From: Bacillota bacterium
GTDB taxonomy: Bacteria; Bacillota; Bacilli; Bacillales_B; DSM-18226
Assembly: GCA_030705665.1 (NCBI GenBank)
Contig: JAUZQA010000062.1
Coordinates: forward strand, 1-12,168
Reading direction: 5' to 3'
Length of the DNA: 12,168 nt
Below the pieces are notes generated by a model. That model searched no databases. It saw only the letters and a program-made list of their open reading frames with translations, and was not told where the DNA came from. Both the position numbers and the translations under genes were made by a program. Positions 5,647-12,168 of the stretch are shown here, piece after piece (the stretch's first letter is position 1; every line of letters begins with the position of its first letter).

Positions 5647-6984
5647 ATGTCTATCAAAAGACAATTAAAACTGGGAACGATCATTCACGGGGTTGGCGGA
5701 AATATTGCAGCGTGGAGACACCCTGAAGTATTGCCGGATGCGAGTGTGAATTTTGACTTTTATAAGGAACAAGCCCAAAAATCGGAAAAAGCAAAATTTG
5801 ATTTTGTGTTTATTGCCGATGGTTTGCATATAAACGAAAAATCATTGCCGCATTTTTTGAATCGGTTTGAGCCTATCACGATACTATCTGCATTGGCTGC
5901 TGTTACCTCTCAAATAGGCCTTGCTGGAACAGTGTCGACATCATATAGCGAACCATTTACAGTGGCACGGCAATTTTCTTCTCTTGATCATATTAGTGGC
6001 GGACGCGCAGGCTGGAATGTAGTGACATCACCGTTAGAAAAAACAGCATTAAACTTTGGGCGGACGATTGAGGAACATCCTGATCATGCCAAGCGATATC
6101 GAATTGCTGCTGAGTATTTGGAGGTAACAAAAGGTTTATGGGATTCTTGGGAAGAGGACGCGTTTGTCCGCGATAAAGAATCCGGTGTATTTTTCGATCC
6201 GGCTAAGTTGCATTCATTGAATCATAAGGGAGAGTTCTTCTCAGTAGCGGGTCCGCTTAATATTGGCAGATCCAAACAAGGCCACCCGGTTATTTTTCAA
6301 GCAGGCTCATCTGAAGCAGGAAAAACCCTGGCTGCAAAAGAAGCTGATGCTATTTTTACCGGACAGCCCACATTGGAGGAAGCACAAAAGTTTTATCAAG
6401 ATGTTAAAACAAAGGCAGCTGCTTTTGGCAGAAATCCTGAACATATCCTTATTTTGCCTGGGATCGAGCCGATCGTCGGTAAAACAGAGGAAGAAGCGGA
6501 ACAGAAATATCAAGAGATTGCCAGTTTAGTTAGCATTGATCAGGCACTGAACTATTTGGGGCGCTTTTTCGAACATCACGACTTTTCCCAGTATCCATTG
6601 GATCAGCCGTTTCCAGAGCTGGGTGATTTGGGTTCAAACAGCTTTAAAAGCGGAACAGACCGAATCAAAAAAGATGCCAAGGAACGAAACTTAACACTTC
6701 GACAAGTTGCCCTGCAGTTAGCAACTCCTCGTACACCTTTTATAGGAACACCAGAAAGAGTAGCAAATCTTATGCAAAAGTGGTTCGAAGAAGGAGGGGC
6801 AGACGGATTTATTATTCATTACAATATCCCAAGCCACTTTTCGACCTTTACGGAACATGTTGTTCCTATTCTGCAAGAGAGAGAGCTTTTCCGCAAAGAA
6901 TACGAATCGGACACGTTCAGAGGGAATCTTGGTCTCCCATTACCTGTAAACCGCTATTCGAAAAATAAAGTGAAAAATAGATAA
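5647..6984 (+). CDS. FMN-dependent monooxygenase, NtaA/SnaA/DszA family
   Basis: 445-aa luciferase-like monooxygenase of the NtaA/SnaA/DszA (SoxA) family, whose B. subtilis members include YxeK and YtnJ. The family signature is complete: AWRHP (22-26), FDFVFIADG (51-59), [20 protein letters not shown] (73-92) followed by the STSY/EP and [16 protein letters not shown] segments (to 128), and [14 protein letters not shown] (213-226). Such enzymes use FMNH2 from a partner reductase to cleave C-S or C-N bonds, for example in S-(2-succino)cysteine derivatives (YxeK), nitrilotriacetate or dibenzothiophene sulfone. An in-frame ATG at 5638 abuts AGGGAG with no spacing, whereas ATG 5647 lies 9 nt after it and is preferred. 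The gene ends 12 nt before the solute-binding protein gene, linking it to import. Substrate unknown. Confidence 0.93.
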   Translation: MSIKRQLKLGTIIHGVGGNIAAWRHPEVLPDASVNFDFYKEQAQKSEKAKFDFVFIADGLHINEKSLPHFLNRFEPITILSALAAVTSQIGLAGTVSTSYSEPFTVARQFSSLDHISGGRAGWNVVTSPLEKTALNFGRTIEEHPDHAKRYRIAAEYLEVTKGLWDSWEEDAFVRDKESGVFFDPAKLHSLNHKGEFFSVAGPLNIGRSKQGHPVIFQAGSSEAGKTLAAKEADAIFTGQPTLEEAQKFYQDVKTKAAAFGRNPEHILILPGIEPIVGKTEEEAEQKYQEIASLVSIDQALNYLGRFFEHHDFSQYPLDQPFPELGDLGSNSFKSGTDRIKKDAKERNLTLRQVALQLATPRTPFIGTPERVANLMQKWFEEGGADGFIIHYNIPSHFSTFTEHVVPILQERELFRKEYESDTFRGNLGLPLPVNRYSKNKVKNR

Positions 6985-6996
6985 GGGGAGTTTAAT

Positions 6997-8643
6997 GTGA
7001 GATTAATGAATTGGGCAAAGTCACTAACGATACTGACAGCACTTGTATTTCTTATAACTGGTTGTTCAAGCAGCACCAGTACAAACAGTACTGCAGAAGC
7101 AACAACTAAAAAAGCAGCAACAAAAGTAAAATCCGGAGGGGAATTAACATATGCGTTGGCAACAACACCGGATACGCTTGACCCGCATCGAAGCGGCTTA
7201 GCCGTTGCGGTCCGAGTCTTTAGAACGATATATGATAGTTTAGTAGTTCAAGCACCGGATAATACGATTAAACCATGGCTGGCAACCTCATGGAACGTAT
7301 CAAATGATGGAAAAAGTTATACTTTCAAACTGCGTAAGGATGTAAAGTTTCAGGATGGAACCCCATTTAATGCGGCAGCGGTAAAATACAGTTTTGACCG
7401 TATACTGGATCCAAAAACACAAGCGAAAAATGCAGTAGCACTTCTTAAACCGTATCAATCTTCAGAAGTCCTTGATGATTATACAATAAAAATTAATCTG
7501 GCTACCCCTTCTACATCCTTTTTAAGTAATTTAAGCCAGGCCATGCTTGGAATTGTTTCTCCGACAGCCTCAGAGAAATATGGTGATCAGTTTGGAAAAC
7601 ACCCTGTCGGAACGGGGCCATTTAAATTTGTCAGCTGGACAGAGAATGGGGACATTGTCGTCGAAAAAAATAGTGATTATCATTGGGCGCCTTCCACTTT
7701 AAAAAATCAAAAGGCTCCATATTTAGAAAAAATTACTTTTAAAATCATCCCGGAAGAAGCAACACGTATCGGCAGTGTACAAAGCGCTCAGGTGCTTGCA
7801 GCGGAAACGGTGCCGCCACAAAATATTCTTTCTATTAAAAATGATCCGCAAACCCAATTGTTAAAAGTAAACACCATCGGTTTGCCGTATACGCTCTTCT
7901 TTAACCAGAGAAGAAGCCCATGGATTGATGTAAAGGCCCGCCAAGCTGTGCAGCTTGCCATTGATGTTAATTCGATTATTAAAACTCTTTATCTAAACAC
8001 CTATCCTCGAGCGTGGTCGCCACTGACTCCAGGTATATTAGGGTATGACGGCACATTAAAGAACAGTGTAAAACCCAATATAGCAAAAGCAAATAAACTG
8101 CTTGATGAATTGGGCTATGTAAAAGGCACAGATGGTATTCGTGTGAAAGATGGAAAGAAACTTACCTTAAATTATGTGGATGGATCTCCAAACAGGGAGA
8201 AAAGAAATGATATAGCTGTCATAGTCCAACAGCAATTAAAACAAATCGGAATCGATGTGGAAATAAATATTACTAAAGATATTGCCACGGTGGTACAAAA
8301 AAATGCTGATTATGATCTTTATGGAAACAGTCAAGTAAATTCCGATCCCAATGCGCTGCGTGCTTTTTATCATTCAACCACTCCTCAGGAAGAAGCCGCA
8401 GTTAAAAGATTAGGGGGAGGGTCAGATCCAGAAATAGATCAATGGCTTGAAGACGGAACAGTCGAATCGGATCCAGCTAAACGGGTTGAAATCTACAAGA
8501 AAGTTCAGCAAAAAATTATTAAAGATGCATGGATTATTCCCATTTATGTGTTTCCATATACTGTTGCGGCTTCTAAAACGGTGCATGGACTTACATTTGA
8601 TACATTGGGCTATCCACTGTTCAATGATGTAACTATTCAATAA
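6997..8643 (+). CDS. Solute-binding lipoprotein, peptide/nickel ABC family 5
   Basis: 548-aa extracytoplasmic binding protein, the normal length for DppA/OppA/NikA-type family-5 proteins. The N-terminus is a lipoprotein signal: WAKSLTILTALVFLITGC with Cys23 as the lipidation site, followed by a Ser/Thr/Ala/Lys linker to about residue 45. The mature domain opens with SGGELTYAL and TPDTLDPHRSG. It has the family signature around LATSWNVSNDGKSYTFKLRK, then DVKFQDGTPFNAAAVKYSFD, and later HPVGTGPFKFVSW. GTG 6997 follows AGGGGAG (6984-6990) at 6 nt; ATG at 7006 is possible but too far from that site. It delivers a ligand to the two permeases downstream. Family members bind peptides, opines, glutathione or metal-chelates, so ligand class is open; the two monooxygenases upstream point to an organosulfur ligand. 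Confidence 0.93.
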   Translation: MRLMNWAKSLTILTALVFLITGCSSSTSTNSTAEATTKKAATKVKSGGELTYALATTPDTLDPHRSGLAVAVRVFRTIYDSLVVQAPDNTIKPWLATSWNVSNDGKSYTFKLRKDVKFQDGTPFNAAAVKYSFDRILDPKTQAKNAVALLKPYQSSEVLDDYTIKINLATPSTSFLSNLSQAMLGIVSPTASEKYGDQFGKHPVGTGPFKFVSWTENGDIVVEKNSDYHWAPSTLKNQKAPYLEKITFKIIPEEATRIGSVQSAQVLAAETVPPQNILSIKNDPQTQLLKVNTIGLPYTLFFNQRRSPWIDVKARQAVQLAIDVNSIIKTLYLNTYPRAWSPLTPGILGYDGTLKNSVKPNIAKANKLLDELGYVKGTDGIRVKDGKKLTLNYVDGSPNREKRNDIAVIVQQQLKQIGIDVEINITKDIATVVQKNADYDLYGNSQVNSDPNALRAFYHSTTPQEEAAVKRLGGGSDPEIDQWLEDGTVESDPAKRVEIYKKVQQKIIKDAWIIPIYVFPYTVAASKTVHGLTFDTLGYPLFNDVTIQ

Positions 8644-8668
8644 TCGAAGGAAAAGGAGCTGACATGAG

Positions 8669-9601
8669 GTGACACTGGCAAACAAGATCTTTTTGAAAGT
8701 CATCACGGCATTTGTATCGATTATAGGATCCCTCATGCTTGTTTTTTTCATCATCTATTTGCTTCCGGGGGATCCAGTCCTTTCCATGCTGGATCCCTCC
8801 AGTGCCACACCTGAAACGGTTGCAAATTTACGCAGGGAGCTGGGGCTTGATCAACCATTATATGTGCAATTTGCAGAGTATTTTACCCATTTTCTCCGTG
8901 GGGATTTTGGCCAATCCATCGTGAACCATGAACCTGTTCTTCCTAAAATACTGGAGCAGTTCCCGGCAACAGTTGCCCTGACCTTTACCAGCGCTGTTTT
9001 ATCTGTTGTGATTGGGGTGACATTTGGCGTACTGTCAGCGGTATACCGTGATAAGTGGATTGATGGCATTGCGCGCTTCATCGGATTATTCGGTATTTCA
9101 ATGCCAACCTTTTGGTCAGGGATTTTACTTATTTTGCTTTTCTCCATCCGGCTTCATTGGGTCCCTGCGATGGGTTCTAATGGTTGGAAGACACTGGTGC
9201 TTCCGTCCATATCACTTGGATTTGTTGGCGCAGGATTAATCATCCGCATGGTAAGAACCAGTATGCTTGAAGTCATTCATGAACAATTTATTGTGACTCT
9301 TCGTGCAAAAGGTCTTTCAGAGCGAATTGTTATGTATCGTCATGCACTCCGAAACGCACTCATCCCGGCCATTACCATTATCGGTCTCCATATCGGAGAA
9401 CTTATGGCTGGTGCAGTCATCATTGAAACCGTGTTTTCAAGACAGGGAATTGGACGGATTGTTGCAGATGCCATCATGTCGAAGGATATGCCGGTCATTC
9501 AAGGTATTGTTTTCTTTACCGCGATTGTCTATGTGATTGTCAATCTGATTGTAGATTTATCATATTCCGTCATTGACCCTCGGATACGCAGGTCTCATTA
9601 A
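8669..9601 (+). CDS. ABC transporter permease, DppB/OppB type
   Basis: 310-aa inner-membrane permease with a first transmembrane helix at about 8-32, the conserved LLPGDP motif (31-36), an extracytoplasmic segment (about 40-98) containing LGLDQPLYVQF and GDFGQSI, and five further helices within 100-300. The cytoplasmic ATPase-contact (EAA) loop is the LRAKGLSERIVMYRHALRNA segment and following residues (211-233). VFSRQGIGRIVADAI (255-269) is another DppB landmark. GTG 8669 follows AAAGGAG (8652-8658) at 10 nt; an overlapping ATG at 8664 hits a stop after two codons. It forms the heterodimeric channel with the permease encoded 22 nt downstream. Confidence 0.95.
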   Translation: MTLANKIFLKVITAFVSIIGSLMLVFFIIYLLPGDPVLSMLDPSSATPETVANLRRELGLDQPLYVQFAEYFTHFLRGDFGQSIVNHEPVLPKILEQFPATVALTFTSAVLSVVIGVTFGVLSAVYRDKWIDGIARFIGLFGISMPTFWSGILLILLFSIRLHWVPAMGSNGWKTLVLPSISLGFVGAGLIIRMVRTSMLEVIHEQFIVTLRAKGLSERIVMYRHALRNALIPAITIIGLHIGELMAGAVIIETVFSRQGIGRIVADAIMSKDMPVIQGIVFFTAIVYVIVNLIVDLSYSVIDPRIRRSH

Positions 9602-9623
9602 CAAAGGATAGGAGGGATATTGG

Positions 9624-10514
9624 ATGAAAGAATTGGTCAATGCCGAACCATCCGTTCATGTTCCAAAATGGAAGTTTACAAAACGAAAGATAAGATTTTC
9701 TGTTGCCAATTTGTTTCTTTATGGAGCTATAACAATTACATTATTTATCTTGATATGCACGTTTTTTCCCAGATGGATCGCGCCGTATTCTCCAACGTTC
9801 ATGAATTCAGCCACTACTTTAAGTCCGCCCAGTATGAAGCATTGGTTTGGGACTGATTATTTTGGGAGAGATGTTTTTAGCTTAGTAGTCTATGGCAGTC
9901 GTGATTCCCTTCTGATAGGGGTTGTCTCCGTATTAATCGGCGGCTTATTGGGTGGAATGGTCGGCGCACTTGCCGGCTATCTCGGCGGTTACGTTGACTT
10001 GGTTTTGATGCGGATCATCGAGATACTGATGACAATACCGGGTATTCTTCTTGCGTTAGCAATTGCTGCAGCACTCGGGCCAAGCCTGTTTAACATTGTC
10101 TTCGCTGTCGCCGCTTCTTCGATTCCGGGATATGCTCGTGTACTAAGAGGACAAATGATCAGTATTAAAAAAAGGCAATTTATCGATGCCTCACGTTCAA
10201 TTGGCACTCCTAAATGGCGCATTTTCCTTTGGCATATCCTGCCTAATTCCTGGTCTCCACTCCTCGTGATGGGAACGATTGGCCTTGGGACTGCGATATT
10301 ATTGGGATCCGGTTTAAGTTTTCTTGGCTTGGGCGTAATCAAAGCGATTCCTGATTGGGGCGCATTATTATCCCAAGGAAGAAGTTATTTGACCGTTGCC
10401 TGGTGGATTTGTACATTCCCGGGATTAGCTATCACTCTTTTTGTACTCTCAATCAACATCATAGGTGATAAGCTCAGGGATACTTTTGATCCTAAAACAA
10501 GCAGAACAAGATAA
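9624..10514 (+). CDS. ABC transporter permease, DppC/OppC type
   Basis: 296-aa inner-membrane permease with the DppC plan: an N-terminal cytoplasmic tail with basic residues (1-25), a first helix at about 28-50, then APYSP and HWFGTDYFGRDVFSLVVYGSRDSL in the 53-96 region (the GTD-GRDV-YG-R-SL signature), and five helices from 97 to about 282. The EAA loop is FIDASRSIGTPKWRIFLWHI and following (186-210). LSFLGLGV (231-238) and PDWGALLSQGR (243-253) are conserved near the end. ATG 9624 follows AGGAGGG (9610-9616) at 7 nt. It pairs with the preceding permease, and the ATPase gene starts 13 nt downstream. Confidence 0.95.
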   Translation: MKELVNAEPSVHVPKWKFTKRKIRFSVANLFLYGAITITLFILICTFFPRWIAPYSPTFMNSATTLSPPSMKHWFGTDYFGRDVFSLVVYGSRDSLLIGVVSVLIGGLLGGMVGALAGYLGGYVDLVLMRIIEILMTIPGILLALAIAAALGPSLFNIVFAVAASSIPGYARVLRGQMISIKKRQFIDASRSIGTPKWRIFLWHILPNSWSPLLVMGTIGLGTAILLGSGLSFLGLGVIKAIPDWGALLSQGRSYLTVAWWICTFPGLAITLFVLSINIIGDKLRDTFDPKTSRTR

Positions 10515-10527
10515 AGGAGGGCATCCA

Positions 10528-12168
10528 TTGGCAAAGTTGCTCGATATTCAGGGCTTAAAAGTTGATTTTATCAGGGAAGAACAAGACCTTACAGCCATTA
10601 AAGATGTATCATTGCATCTTCAGGCCGGGGAAACGGTTTGTATTGTCGGAGAATCAGGAAGCGGCAAAACCGTTACTTCGAAGGCCATTATGCGGCTGAT
10701 TGACTATGAAAATGGGAAAGTTTCAGATGGAAATATATTACTGGATGGTGTTGATTTGACACAACTTCCTCAAAAGGAGCTTCGTTCGATCCGGGGCAAA
10801 AAGGTGGCCATGATTTTTCAAGAACCAATGGCTGCGTTTGATCCTGTTTTTACAGTTGGAAGCCAAATCATTGAAACGATCCGTGAACATAAAAAATCCA
10901 GTAAATCTGAAGCAAGAGACCGGGCGATTTATTTACTCCAACGGGTGGGTATATCTGATGCTGAATTACGGATGAAGCAATATCCAAATGAGTTATCCGG
11001 CGGGATGCTGCAGCGTGCGATGATTGCCATGGCCCTTGCTTGTGATCCGGACCTGCTCATAGCAGATGAACCAACCACAGCTCTTGATGTGACGATTCAA
11101 GCGCAGATTTTACAGTTGCTGCTGGAATTAAAAGAAGAATTTGGGATGGCCATTCTTTTAATCACGCATGATTTGGGAGTAGCTTCTGAAATGGCGGACC
11201 GGATTATTGTAATGTATGCAGGAAGAATCGTTGAACATGCAGCAGCTTCACAACTTTTTACACTGCCTTATCATCCTTATACAAATGGTTTGCTGAAATC
11301 CATTACGGCATTAGACAGTGACAAAGAGAAAAGGCTTTTTTCAATTAAAGGTTCTGTACCGGGATTATCTGATTTACCTTCTGGATGCTTATTCCACCCG
11401 CGCTGTCCATATGCAACACAGCAATGCTCAGTTGAATCGCCTCCATTAATGGAGATCGATGGACGTCACACCGCTTGTTGGCACGCCGAGAATTTAATAG
11501 ATTCCTATATTAAAAACAAAACTGAACTTGAAATAAAAAAAGTGCCACCCAAACAAGAAAGGATTCACCTTGAACCAAAACCACTGAATGAAACCTTATT
11601 TAAGGTGCAGAAATTAAGCAAATTTTACCGGGCAGGAAAAAGTGTGTTTTCTCGGAATCCATCCTATATAAGAGCAGTAGACAATGTTTCATTTTCGATC
11701 AAAAAAGGAGAGACATTTGGTCTTGTTGGCGAATCAGGAAGTGGAAAGTCTACACTGGGGCGTGTTTTGTTACAGCTGGAGAAAGCGAGTGGAGGGAAAG
11801 TATTATTTCAGGGGAGTGATCTTTCTGCACTAAATGAAAAACAATTACGCCAAAAGCGGAAGGATATGCAGGTCATTTATCAGGACCCATATGGGTCTGT
11901 CGACCCGCGTTGGAAAATCTGTGATATTATCGGAGAGCCTCTCCGTGTGCATGGATCATTTAGTCAAAAAGAAAGACATTTCAGGATTCAAGAGTTATTA
12001 GAGGTAGTAGGTTTAAATAAGAGTGACGCTGATCGTTTTCCACATGAGTTTTCCGGAGGACAGCGCCAACGGATCTCGATTGCACGAGCTCTGGCGCTTA
12101 ATCCCTTGTTTGTTCTGGCAGATGAAGCGGTGTCCGCATTAGACGTCTCCGTACAGGCGCAAATTGTC
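10528..12168 (+). CDS. Fused double ABC ATPase (DppD-DppF type), partial at window end
   Basis: 547 codons are open to the window edge with no stop, so the 3' end is missing. The start is TTG 10528, 6 nt after AAAGGAGGG (10513-10521). Domain 1 has Walker A GESGSGKT (41-48), Q-loop Gln98, signature LSGGM (156-160), Walker B LLIADEP (176-182), D-loop ALD (185-187) and H-loop His214. An OppD-type C-terminal tail follows, with Cys287, Cys293, Cys300 and Cys317 in the arrangement seen in the oligopeptide ABC C-terminal domain. After a charged linker (about 325-355), domain 2 has Walker A GESGSGKS (401-408), Q-loop Gln452, signature FSGGQ (508-512) and Walker B FVLADEA (528-534), with Ala where Pro is commoner. 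It supplies both ATPase sites for the two permeases upstream. Confidence 0.95.
   Translation, partial: MAKLLDIQGLKVDFIREEQDLTAIKDVSLHLQAGETVCIVGESGSGKTVTSKAIMRLIDYENGKVSDGNILLDGVDLTQLPQKELRSIRGKKVAMIFQEPMAAFDPVFTVGSQIIETIREHKKSSKSEARDRAIYLLQRVGISDAELRMKQYPNELSGGMLQRAMIAMALACDPDLLIADEPTTALDVTIQAQILQLLLELKEEFGMAILLITHDLGVASEMADRIIVMYAGRIVEHAAASQLFTLPYHPYTNGLLKSITALDSDKEKRLFSIKGSVPGLSDLPSGCLFHPRCPYATQQCSVESPPLMEIDGRHTACWHAENLIDSYIKNKTELEIKKVPPKQERIHLEPKPLNETLFKVQKLSKFYRAGKSVFSRNPSYIRAVDNVSFSIKKGETFGLVGESGSGKSTLGRVLLQLEKASGGKVLFQGSDLSALNEKQLRQKRKDMQVIYQDPYGSVDPRWKICDIIGEPLRVHGSFSQKERHFRIQELLEVVGLNKSDADRFPHEFSGGQRQRISIARALALNPLFVLADEAVSALDVSVQAQIV

Noticed and set aside
11881..12168. Inactive second ATPase domain because Walker B reads ADEA instead of ADEP
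   Set aside because: The catalytic Asp-Glu pair, signature and D-loop are intact; Ala at this place is, as far as I recall, common in DppF-like proteins.

Overview
The window looks like chromosomal DNA from a low-GC Firmicute, most likely a Bacillaceae (Bacillus, Neobacillus or similar). The grounds are strong AGGAGG-type ribosome binding sites at 6-10 nt spacing, frequent TTG and GTG starts, U-tract intrinsic terminators, tight gene packing and protein types known from Bacillus sulfur metabolism. No rRNA, tRNA, CRISPR array, insertion sequence or phage gene is visible.

Layout. (1) 1-1400: an aldo/keto reductase (+), then an intergenic zone with five direct repeats at an exact 21-bp period and a near-perfect 30-bp inverted repeat. 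The inverted repeat holds the 3' end of a convergent 55-aa protein of unknown function (-). (2) 1554-3107: a two-gene minus-strand operon, an ECF-type S component followed by a TudS-like [4Fe-4S] desulfidase. A DsrE/YedF-like small sulfur-transfer protein diverges from it (+). (3) 3108-3420: a 313-base gap with an in-frame continuation of the DsrE frame past its UGA, a good promoter and, about 45 nt further on, a strong intrinsic terminator, all upstream of a LysR regulator. (4) 3421-12168: LysR regulator, a palindrome-rich operator/promoter region, then a long plus-strand operon: MsnO8/YtmO-type flavin monooxygenase, NtaA/SnaA/DszA-type flavin monooxygenase, family-5 solute-binding lipoprotein, two Dpp/Opp-type permeases, and a fused two-domain ABC ATPase that runs off the window end.

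How the genes may work together. The long operon reads as import of a peptide-sized or otherwise modified organosulfur compound (lipoprotein, two permeases, double ATPase) followed by FMN-dependent oxidative C-S (or C-N) cleavage by two luciferase-like enzymes. The logic resembles the Bacillus subtilis ytm and yxe sulfur operons, but with an oligopeptide-type transporter. The neighbouring divergent cluster (small-molecule ECF importer, TudS-like desulfidase, DsrE-like protein) suggests a second way to extract sulfur from a thio-compound. Together the region is plausibly a sulfur-scavenging locus. The substrates are not known from sequence, and the joint role is inference from gene families and proximity.
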